Of a DNA stretch of 49,898 nucleotides, positions 17,730 to 25,267 are shown piece after piece. The notes below the pieces were generated by a model. It did no database searches. It worked only from the letters and a program-made list of their open reading frames with translations, and was not told the DNA's origin. The first letter of the stretch is position 1; the number at the start of each line of letters is the position of its first letter. The position numbers and the translations under genes are program-made. The stretch lies in the NCBI GenBank assembly GCA_050258555.1, contig JBLMZA010000054.1:1-49898 (forward strand), given 5' to 3'. This DNA is from CAISDA01 sp050258555. GTDB taxonomy: Bacteria; Bacteroidota; Ignavibacteria; UBA10030; UBA8401.

Positions 17730-17757
17730 AAGTTACAAAAAAATAGTCAAAGGTCAA
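17730..17757 (-). promoter_or_regulatory. Possible promoter of the acyl ligase gene
   Basis: On the minus strand TTGACC (17757-17752) and TAACTT (17735-17730) are separated by 16 bases and lie 45 bases upstream of the ligase ATG. The -35 element is close to the sigma-70 consensus; the -10 is weak. The assignment rests on sequence only. Confidence 0.4.
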
Positions 17758-17790
17758 GCTCCCGACCGGTCGATCGCCGCCCGCAGACAT

Positions 17791-17819
17791 AAAAAAGCCC
17801 GGACAGTGCGTGTCCGGGC
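17791..17819 (-). terminator. Rho-independent terminator after the minor-pilin-like operon
   Basis: On the minus strand GCCCGGACA and TGTCCGGGC form a perfect 9-bp stem with a CGCAC loop, followed by TTTTTTATG. It lies 33 bases after the stop codon of the gene at 17853-18848 and ends that three-gene unit. Confidence 0.92.
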
Positions 17820-17852
17820 ATTCCATCGTGCGCCGATCTTGTCTTTGTGTCA

Positions 17853-18848
17853 TCATTCCCACCATTCGACGACGGAATACGCGCGCAGGGCCTTCGCATT
17901 CTTCACGTCGTTCAGCGCCTTCGAACTGTAATAATAATTTCCTGTTCCGTTCATCGAGAACGAACTGTGGCTCGGCCCCGTCAGGAGCAATCCCCCGTAC
18001 ACCTGCGGCGTGCCGGAGGCGGCGTTCAGGTCGACCGCCACGGTCTCGCCGTAGACGATGATCATGCCGTACACGTTCACCGTGCCCTTGAGTTCAAGAT
18101 TTCCCTTCACGACAAGGATGCCGTAGATGGTCGTGCCGCCGCTGATCGAAAGATCCCCATCACGCACAAGTATGGCGGGATTGGCCGTACTGCCGTACAC
18201 GTTGTTTCCGGAGACCGATGCGGGCAGCACCGCCGTGGCATATGCCCAGTATTCATCGATGTAATCCGTGACGCGCGGAAGATTCGGCGATGTGCGCACG
18301 CGCGAAGGACCGACAAGCGTACCGCCGCTTGCTGCTACGCGCGCGCTGTCCAGCGCCGTGGACACGGTGACAGCGGGAAGCGCTGCCGTCGGTCCGGCGC
18401 TGCCGTCGGGATTCGTATCGTTGCCATTCACTTCAGAGTTCTTGTTCATGCTGAAGCTGATGCTGTCCGACGAGATATTCACCGCCCCCACCATGACGGG
18501 AAACGGTTTCGGATAGCGCAGCAGCTTCAGCTTCATCGCATAGTTCGTATCGGCGTACACCGATTTCACATCGAGCCAGACGGTGTCGGCGCTCGCCTTT
18601 TTCTTGATCGTGTACGATCCGCCCTGGAACGATCCGTTGAACGTCGTGTCTCCGCTCACGCCGATGTTTTCATCGAGCTTGTGCAGCACCAGGTTGACGG
18701 AACTGTGCGCGATATCGCGTGCCTGAGCGGCATAGTAGAATTTGGCGATGTTCTTCGTGCCTTCCGTCTCGGTGCTGTTGATGATGTAGCTGTATGTGCC
18801 GATCAGCGCCGAAAGGCCGAGTACAAGCAGCACTGCTGTGCGTCCCAT
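17853..18848 (-). CDS. Membrane-anchored PilX-like protein
   Basis: It has 331 residues. A single N-terminal hydrophobic segment follows MG (RTAVLLVLGLSALIGTYSYI), then a polar extracytoplasmic body with repeated short beta-strands (ILVVKGNLELKGTVNVYGMIIVYGE), as in polymer-like or bactofilin-like beta stacks. This is the layout of PilX-type minor pilin genes, and it is the third gene of a unit with two other anchored proteins (gaps of 8-9 bases). The usual prepilin signature, Gly followed by Phe and a Glu at position +5, is absent. I therefore do not call it a pilin; the similarity lies in architecture and context. AGGA stands eight bases before the ATG. Confidence 0.65.
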   Translation of the reverse strand: MGRTAVLLVLGLSALIGTYSYIINSTETEGTKNIAKFYYAAQARDIAHSSVNLVLHKLDENIGVSGDTTFNGSFQGGSYTIKKKASADTVWLDVKSVYADTNYAMKLKLLRYPKPFPVMVGAVNISSDSISFSMNKNSEVNGNDTNPDGSAGPTAALPAVTVSTALDSARVAASGGTLVGPSRVRTSPNLPRVTDYIDEYWAYATAVLPASVSGNNVYGSTANPAILVRDGDLSISGGTTIYGILVVKGNLELKGTVNVYGMIIVYGETVAVDLNAASGTPQVYGGLLLTGPSHSSFSMNGTGNYYYSSKALNDVKNAKALRAYSVVEWWE

Positions 18849-18857
18849 GAGCGGATC

Positions 18858-19424
18858 CTATAGATTCTTCGGGAAGAACGTCCGTTCCCAATAAATGGTG
18901 GAATAGGTGCTGTCGAACGAGACCGCCGACTGAAGGACGGCTTCGACCTTGATCGATCTGATCTTCGACAGGTTTGCAGCTGTCACCGGCATCGCGAACT
19001 TCGTGCCGACCGAGTCGTAATAGGAAAAGCGCATCTTCGTCAGCCCGTAATACATCGAAGCCGGAGTGCCGCCGTTGAGCTTCTTATACATCGGGATATC
19101 GTTCGGATTCTTCGTCGAGGTAAGATCGTCAGGTGTGCCGGTATAGTAGCGGATGGTGGCCACCGTGTGCGTGTTGGTGATGTCCGATTTGAATGTGATG
19201 TCTGTGCTGTCCGCCGCCGTGATGGCCGGCTTTGCCGTGCGGTAGCCGATCTTATTGAAATCATATTCGATCATCTGCGACAGATCCATGGCCGCAAGCT
19301 GAACCGAATAGTCGAAATTATTCTTGTACGACACCTCAGACAGGTTGCTGCCCACGGCGAAGATCGAGAGCATGAGCGCACCGCCGATGATCGACGACAG
19401 AATGATATCGAACATTGTATTCAT
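18858..19424 (-). CDS. Membrane-anchored PilW-like protein
   Basis: It has 188 residues with an N-terminal hydrophobic helix (FDIILSSIIGGALMLSIFAV) directly after a short polar start, then an extracytoplasmic region with regular beta-strands (TVATIRYYTGTPDD, MRFSYYDSVGTKFAMP, IRSIKVEAVLQSAV). The size, the central position in the trio and the pattern of strands around an YYTG turn resemble PilW- or PulJ-type minor pseudopilins. No Glu at +5 and no cleavage motif are visible. It follows its upstream neighbour by eight bases (GAGGG before the ATG), so the two are very likely co-translated. Function is inferred only from architecture and neighbours. Confidence 0.65.
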   Translation of the reverse strand: MNTMFDIILSSIIGGALMLSIFAVGSNLSEVSYKNNFDYSVQLAAMDLSQMIEYDFNKIGYRTAKPAITAADSTDITFKSDITNTHTVATIRYYTGTPDDLTSTKNPNDIPMYKKLNGGTPASMYYGLTKMRFSYYDSVGTKFAMPVTAANLSKIRSIKVEAVLQSAVSFDSTYSTIYWERTFFPKNL

Positions 19425-19432
19425 GGAGCCCT

Positions 19433-19924
19433 CTATTGATACCGCCTGTAGACGACGAGGCGCGATGAGACCACTTCGTGCTGCATGCTCGGATTGGTGA
19501 CCGTCACCTTGACACGCTTGAAGAATGTCGGGGATGACGAGACGGCATCGGGATTCGATTCCGAGACGTAATTGACCGCGTAGACGATCGTGAAATTGTC
19601 GAGTGTCGGCGTCGAGAATGTGACGGTGGCATTGTTGAAATCATCGATGTCGTCGTACTGCGCGGGCGACGTTTCGCCGGCTTCGGCACCGATCGATGCC
19701 ACGGCGGTGAAATCGGAGGGATTGTAAATCTTCTTCGCGATCGACTTCTCGTCGTACGCCTTGCGCACGACATCATCCAATTTCGCCTCGGCGACAGAAA
19801 CCGCCTCGAGCGTCGCATGCATATCGTATGTCTGCGAATACTTGGACAATATCAGCCCGTTCGCCTGCAGTACGACCAGCGCAAGCAGCATCATCGCGCA
19901 GAGCACAAGGAGTGTCTGTCCCAT
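19433..19924 (-). CDS. Membrane-anchored minor-pilin-like protein (PilV/MshD-like)
   Basis: Read from the ATG at 19924 it has 163 residues. It opens MGQTLLVLCAMMLLALVVLQ, a hydrophobic helix right at the N-terminus, followed by an amphipathic helix (MHATLEAVSVAEAKLDDVV) and beta-strands. The frame stays open upstream to 20059, but that stretch is not hydrophobic and would bury the helix, so the shorter start is preferred even though no Shine-Dalgarno site is visible. It is the first gene of the trio 19924-17853. The sequence after MG lacks the Glu expected at +5 of true pilins. Confidence 0.6.
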   Translation of the reverse strand: MGQTLLVLCAMMLLALVVLQANGLILSKYSQTYDMHATLEAVSVAEAKLDDVVRKAYDEKSIAKKIYNPSDFTAVASIGAEAGETSPAQYDDIDDFNNATVTFSTPTLDNFTIVYAVNYVSESNPDAVSSSPTFFKRVKVTVTNPSMQHEVVSSRLVVYRRYQ

Positions 19925-20242
19925 GGGAAGCCGGTATCTGTGAGGAATTCGTTGAAGTTGCCTGTTCCCCGCCGGTATTCCGTCCGGCATGGAAATGGCA
20001 ACATGGTTAAAGCTGCAAAAATCACGCCAATCGCAACAATGCGCAAAAGCGGTCGGCATTCGGAAGATTTCGGAAATCTCCGTGAAATTTCTACAAAATG
20101 CCGGCGATCAGTGTCTGTTCTATAGTACGATTTTTCATACTAAATATCTAATCCTTCTTTCATCCTTTTGACCGATGCTCTTTTGACCGGCGATTTTTTA
20201 TCATGAAGGTACAGAAAAGCCGATTCGGCCTCCTGCACGCTC
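19925..20242. other. Divergent intergenic region between the minor-pilin-like operon and tamB
   Basis: No gene is supported in this 318-base stretch. It is AT-rich between about 20090 and 20210. It holds an inverted repeat at 20123-20142 (TAGTACG, six bases, CATACTA, one G-T mismatch) and a near-direct repeat of TTTTGACCG just before 20203. Either could be a regulatory site for the divergent genes. I see no clear promoter hexamers and no RNA gene. Confidence 0.5.
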
Positions 20243-23200
20243 GTGCATCATCCATTTTCCGAGAGCATCGTGGGCACGCTTTGGAAGAACACATATTTCC
20301 GACGTACGGTAAAGACCATTCTGTGGGTGTTCGGCATTCTCATCGCTCTGATCATCGTCCTGGCGCTTGCACTTCAGATGCCACAGGTCCAGAATTACAT
20401 TGCGCAGCAGGCGATCGCGCCGATTTCCGCAAAGACGCACACGCGCATCGAACTCGGATCGGTCACCATTTCGCTCCCGAATTCGATCGTGCTGAAACGC
20501 ATCTTCATCGAAGGACAGGCCCGCGACACGCTGCTGTCGGTCCGCGAGATCAGGGCCGACGTCAACCTGTTCGGTCTGCTGTCGCGCACGATACGCATCA
20601 GCAACATCAGCATCGATTCGCTCACCGCCCGTGTGACGCGCACGCTTCCCGACAGCGCATTCAATTTCGATTTTCTGCTCGATGCCATGGCCTCCGACAA
20701 GAAGACGCCCGAGCCGCCTCGCGATACATCGGCAAGCTCGTGGTCGTTCGCCCTGTACGGACTGACGCTCCGCGGCATCGATGCCGCCTTCATCGATGAG
20801 GTCGGCGGCATGAATGCGCGCGTGCGCCTCGGATCGCTTGACCTGTCGATGGATGCATTCGATCTTGAAAAGAGGCAGTTCCTGATCGGTTCTGTGACGG
20901 TGAAAAATACAGACGCCTCTGTGATCCAATCCAAAAGCTCGCCGCCCGATACGTCGGCCTCCAAGCCGTCGGATATCGGACTCAATTCTGCCTCCCTGTC
21001 GAATGTCCGCGTGCGATATGAAAACACCGCAGAAGGAGCCCGGTATGCAGCCGACCTCGGCAATGCGTACCTTGCGGCAAACCGTATCGACATTCCCGGC
21101 AGGCAGATCGCGCTCAAGCAGTTCTCTCTCGGCAATTCGGAGATCGAAGTCGTTCTTCCGCCCTCGGCAAAAGACACGACGGCGGCACCGGACACGACCG
21201 GCATTCCATGGACATTCAGTCTTGCAAAGCTCAATCTCGGACTCTCCAGCATCCAGTACACGGTGAACGGCGCCAAGCGGCAGCGCGGATTCGACCCGAA
21301 TCATCTTCATCTGACAGGCTTCGCCCTCGATGCCGAGAATCTCGCCTTCAGCGCCTCCCGGGCAAGCGCGTATCTGAAATACCTCTCGTTTTCCGATCAA
21401 AGCGGCCTGCATCTGAGCGATCTGTCGTTCTATGCCGTCTTCGATTCGCTGCATGCGCAGCTTTCCGATTTCGTCCTCGAGACGCCTACGACCGCCATCC
21501 GTCAGGATATCCTTCTCCGGTATCCGTCGCTTGCCGTCCTGAAAAATCATCCGGGCGATGTGCGCGTGAATCTCTCGGTGGACGATTCGCACATCGGCAT
21601 TCCCGATCTCCTTTTGTTCAATCCGACGCTGCCGCTGAAAAAGTCCGAGCGCTCTATCGGCATCTCTGCCGCGCTCTCGGGCACGGTGAAGGATCTCCAC
21701 ATCGACGAATGTACGGCAAATGCAGGCTCCGCGACCGTGATCGATATCACAGGGGGAATCCGCGGTCTTCCCGATGCACAGAAGGCCGCATACGACATCA
21801 CGCTGCAGAAGATCGCCACCGGACGCGACGACATCCGGCTCTTTGCAGTCGACACGCTCCTCCCGAAATCCGTCGCGGTGCCTTCTTCCGTCACGCTCAC
21901 TGGAGCGTTCAAGGGAACGATGAGCGATTTCACGGCCACAGCCGACCTCGTGACATCCATCGGATCGATGGCGGCATCCGCTGCGATGAGCGGCGGTGCG
22001 TCGAGCCGGACAAGCAGATGGAATGCGAAAGTGACCATCGACGATTTCAATCTCGGCGCACTGACAAACGATACGACAGGCACGCTGGGGCCGCTTTCGC
22101 TGACCGCTTCGGCGGACGGCAGCGGCTTGAAAAAGGAGGATCTGGCTGCGAGACTGCGCGTCGATGTGTCGAAGGCCGTACTGCTCGGCTATCCTTACAG
22201 CGGACTCTCCGTCGAGGGCGCGGCGGCCGCCGACAGCTTCGCCGGAACCGTCGACATGAAGGATTCGAATCTTGTCTTCACCTATGACGGCGTGATGAAC
22301 TTCAGCCGGGAGCATCCCGCCTACCGCTTCACTTTCGATCTGAAGGGTGCCGACCTGCATCGGCTGCGGCTCAGCGGCGATGACCTGCGTGTGTCGGCAT
22401 CGCTCGTATCGGACCTCACCGGCAGCGGCGTGAACGACCTCAACGGACATCTCGATCTTCGGAACGTCGTCATCATCAAGAATGGGAAGCGCTTCGCCGT
22501 CGACTCGCTCATGTATGCCTCGGTGAACAAGGACCGCGAAACGCACGTCAGTCTCGAGTCGACGATCTTCGGCGCGAAGTTCGACGGCACGGTCGCACTC
22601 GGCGATCTTTCCTCGGCGCTCGATCATCATTTTCGCCAGTATTTCACGCTGCACGACACCGCCTCGCCGCCGGCGGCGGCCGATTCTCAGTCGTTCACGT
22701 TCTCCATCCAGCTGCGTGATCCCGAAACGATCACGAACGTGCTCCTGCCATCTCTGACACGGCTCGATGCAGGCGTGATCGAAGGAAGCTTCAACAGCCT
22801 GCAGAACAGCCTGACCGTCAATATCGGCATGAATCGTCTCACATACGGCACAACGACGGTCGATTCGCTCCTTCTGACGGTAGCATCGGATGAGCGTCAG
22901 CTGCGCACAGGACTTCATGTCAGCTCGGCGGTCGACTCGCAGTTTGCCGTCACCAATCTCGATGTCAACGCCGTCGTGGAACACGACAGCATCGATGTGA
23001 GCATGCAGAGCCTCGATTACAACGGAGGAACGAAAATGCTGCTGTCCGGCATCCTCAGCAGCATACGCGACGGGTATCAGTTCCGCTTCAAGCCCGACGG
23101 AATCGTTTTTCAGAACAGCCGGTGGTCGGCCGCTCCCGACAATTACATGCAGTTCCGGAAACAAGGATTCGTCGCGCACAACGTGCTCATCAGCGACACG

Positions 23201-25267
23201 GGACAGTCGGTCTCTCTGCAGTCGCAGGATGAAGCCACGCCGAATTCTCCGCTTAAAATCAATCTCTCGAATTTCCGCCTCTCCACGCTCTCGCAGATCG
23301 CCGAACGCGACAGCGGATTCGTCGGCGGCGCTCTCGATGGATCCGTCGAGTTGCGCATGGGCGGCAAGACCATGGCGTTTACCTCCGATCTGGCGATCAA
23401 GGATCTTTCACTGCTCCGCAAGCCCGTGGGCGATCTTACGGTCCGCGCCAGAAGCGTTTCGGCCGATACGTACGAGATGGCCGCGGGTTTGACCGGCAAC
23501 GGCAACCGGGTGGATCTGCGCGGACAGTACCGGACGCGCGACACGGTCAGCGCGCTCGACATGTTGATCAATTTCGACGCACTCAATCTTGCCAGCCTCG
23601 AACCGTTCACCTTCGGGGCCGTTACACGCATGTCCGGCACGATGACGGGTTCTCTGCGCGTGACCGGCTCTTCAGCGAAGCCCTCGCCTTCCGGCACGCT
23701 GACGTTCGCCGATGCCGCCTTCAATCCCACGGCGCTCGATTCCTATCTCAAGCTGAACAACGGACGCGTCACGCTCGGCGCCGGCGGCATCGAACTCAAT
23801 TCCATCAATCTGACCGACACGCTCGGCAATACCGCATCGTTCGGCGGCTTCATCACGACGACCGATTATTCACGGTTCGCGTTCGACCTTTCCATCCGTA
23901 CAAAGGATTTCCTTCTCATGAACAAGCCTCCCGATCCGAAGGCGCTCTATTACGGAACGCTCTTCATCGACAGCGACATCCATGTGGGGGGCAATCAGGA
24001 CCGGCCCGTTGTCGAGATGCAGGCCAAACTCGGCAAATCATCGGCCGTCACGTTCGTGCTTCCCGAGCCGGGAGAAGGCGATCTGAGCGAACAGGGCGTG
24101 GTCACGTTCGTCGACATGAAAAATCCCGGCAATCCCATCATGACGCGGAAGACGCCGGACCGCCGCACCGACGATTCACTCCGGAAATCCGCATCCGCCA
24201 TCGACTTTACGGCCAACATCGAAGTGACGAAAGATTCGAAGCTCCGCATTTTCGTCGATCCGACCACCGGCGATTCGCTCGTCGTGCAGGGCGATGCGAC
24301 ATTCAGCGTCGCCATGGATCCGAGCGGCAAGCTGTCTCTGACCGGCCGCTACGAGATTTCGGAAGGATCCTATCAGGTTTCGTTCAACGCGCTGATCAAG
24401 CGGGAATTCGAGATCAGCAAAGGAAGCAGCCTCACCTGGTTCGGCACGCCCTTCGATGCGAATATGGACATCACGGCCATCTACACGGTGAAGACCTCCA
24501 CGCTCGATCTGGTGCAGGATCAGATCTCCGGTATGAGCCAGGAAGAGCGCACCAAATACCGGCAGGAGCTTCCCATTCAGGTGTTTCTTCAGATGAAGGG
24601 ACGACTCATGAAACCGGATATCAGCTTCAAGATCGATCTTCCGGAAGAACAGCGCGGCGCGCTCGGCGGAGCCATCTATTCGAAGCTCACGCAGGTGAAC
24701 GAGCAGGAGGCGGAACTGAACAAACAGGTCTTCGCGCTGCTCGTGCTCGGACGCTTCGTCTCGTCCGATCCCCTGACGTCGGCCGACGAAGGAAGCGGTC
24801 TTTCCGGCCTGGCGCGCTCGAGCGTCAGCCGTGTGCTCACGGCCCAGCTCAACCGGCTTTCGAAAAAATATGTGAAGGGAGTCGATCTGAACGTCGGCGT
24901 CGAATCGGGAAAGGATTATTCGAGCGGCACGGCCGAAGACCGGACCCAGCTGCAGGTGGCGCTTTCCAAAAGCCTGTTCGACGAGCGCATGACCGTGCAG
25001 GTCGGCGGGAACGTCGACCTTGAGGGACCGCGCAGCCAGCAGAACTCGCTCAACAACTTCGCCGGCAATGTCCGCGTCGGCTACAAGCTCACCGAAGACG
25101 GACGGTGGCAGATGCAGGTCTTCCGCCAGCAGTCCTATGAAGGCTTCATTGAAGGCGACATCATCGAGACAGGAGTGGGACTCGTGTTCACGATCGATTA
25201 CGACAAGCTCATCGGCATTTCGCTCACGCCGGAACGTGAATTTGATACGAAGGAGGGGTCGGAATAA
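20243..25267 (+). CDS. tamB: TamB-family translocation/assembly protein
   Basis: A large periplasm-spanning protein anchored in the inner membrane that works with an Omp85 partner in outer-membrane protein or lipid transport. It has 1674 residues, long but within range for Bacteroidota TamB. An N-terminal membrane helix (TVKTILWVFGILIALIIVLALAL) is followed by an AsmA-like start (IELGSVTISLPNSIVLKRIFIEG), then long repeated beta-strand segments typical of a beta-taco groove. The C-terminal TamB (DUF490) domain covers about the last 450 residues (VQGDATFSVAMDPSGKLSLTGRYEISEGSY in two adjacent pieces; GLVFTIDYDKLIGISLTPEREF). Its stop codon directly precedes the tamL start. The GTG at 20243 has no ribosome site; a GTG at 20270 after GAGAG is an alternative that keeps the anchor helix. 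Confidence 0.92.
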   Translation: MHHPFSESIVGTLWKNTYFRRTVKTILWVFGILIALIIVLALALQMPQVQNYIAQQAIAPISAKTHTRIELGSVTISLPNSIVLKRIFIEGQARDTLLSVREIRADVNLFGLLSRTIRISNISIDSLTARVTRTLPDSAFNFDFLLDAMASDKKTPEPPRDTSASSWSFALYGLTLRGIDAAFIDEVGGMNARVRLGSLDLSMDAFDLEKRQFLIGSVTVKNTDASVIQSKSSPPDTSASKPSDIGLNSASLSNVRVRYENTAEGARYAADLGNAYLAANRIDIPGRQIALKQFSLGNSEIEVVLPPSAKDTTAAPDTTGIPWTFSLAKLNLGLSSIQYTVNGAKRQRGFDPNHLHLTGFALDAENLAFSASRASAYLKYLSFSDQSGLHLSDLSFYAVFDSLHAQLSDFVLETPTTAIRQDILLRYPSLAVLKNHPGDVRVNLSVDDSHIGIPDLLLFNPTLPLKKSERSIGISAALSGTVKDLHIDECTANAGSATVIDITGGIRGLPDAQKAAYDITLQKIATGRDDIRLFAVDTLLPKSVAVPSSVTLTGAFKGTMSDFTATADLVTSIGSMAASAAMSGGASSRTSRWNAKVTIDDFNLGALTNDTTGTLGPLSLTASADGSGLKKEDLAARLRVDVSKAVLLGYPYSGLSVEGAAAADSFAGTVDMKDSNLVFTYDGVMNFSREHPAYRFTFDLKGADLHRLRLSGDDLRVSASLVSDLTGSGVNDLNGHLDLRNVVIIKNGKRFAVDSLMYASVNKDRETHVSLESTIFGAKFDGTVALGDLSSALDHHFRQYFTLHDTASPPAAADSQSFTFSIQLRDPETITNVLLPSLTRLDAGVIEGSFNSLQNSLTVNIGMNRLTYGTTTVDSLLLTVASDERQLRTGLHVSSAVDSQFAVTNLDVNAVVEHDSIDVSMQSLDYNGGTKMLLSGILSSIRDGYQFRFKPDGIVFQNSRWSAAPDNYMQFRKQGFVAHNVLISDTGQSVSLQSQDEATPNSPLKINLSNFRLSTLSQIAERDSGFVGGALDGSVELRMGGKTMAFTSDLAIKDLSLLRKPVGDLTVRARSVSADTYEMAAGLTGNGNRVDLRGQYRTRDTVSALDMLINFDALNLASLEPFTFGAVTRMSGTMTGSLRVTGSSAKPSPSGTLTFADAAFNPTALDSYLKLNNGRVTLGAGGIELNSINLTDTLGNTASFGGFITTTDYSRFAFDLSIRTKDFLLMNKPPDPKALYYGTLFIDSDIHVGGNQDRPVVEMQAKLGKSSAVTFVLPEPGEGDLSEQGVVTFVDMKNPGNPIMTRKTPDRRTDDSLRKSASAIDFTANIEVTKDSKLRIFVDPTTGDSLVVQGDATFSVAMDPSGKLSLTGRYEISEGSYQVSFNALIKREFEISKGSSLTWFGTPFDANMDITAIYTVKTSTLDLVQDQISGMSQEERTKYRQELPIQVFLQMKGRLMKPDISFKIDLPEEQRGALGGAIYSKLTQVNEQEAELNKQVFALLVLGRFVSSDPLTSADEGSGLSGLARSSVSRVLTAQLNRLSKKYVKGVDLNVGVESGKDYSSGTAEDRTQLQVALSKSLFDERMTVQVGGNVDLEGPRSQQNSLNNFAGNVRVGYKLTEDGRWQMQVFRQQSYEGFIEGDIIETGVGLVFTIDYDKLIGISLTPEREFDTKEGSE

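Noticed and set aside
20201..23179. A 992-codon open frame antisense to tamB
   Set aside because: It is rich in Arg, Gly, Ala and His with no domain or signal peptide, and it lies fully under a convincing tamB frame. Long antisense frames are expected in GC-rich genes with this codon use.
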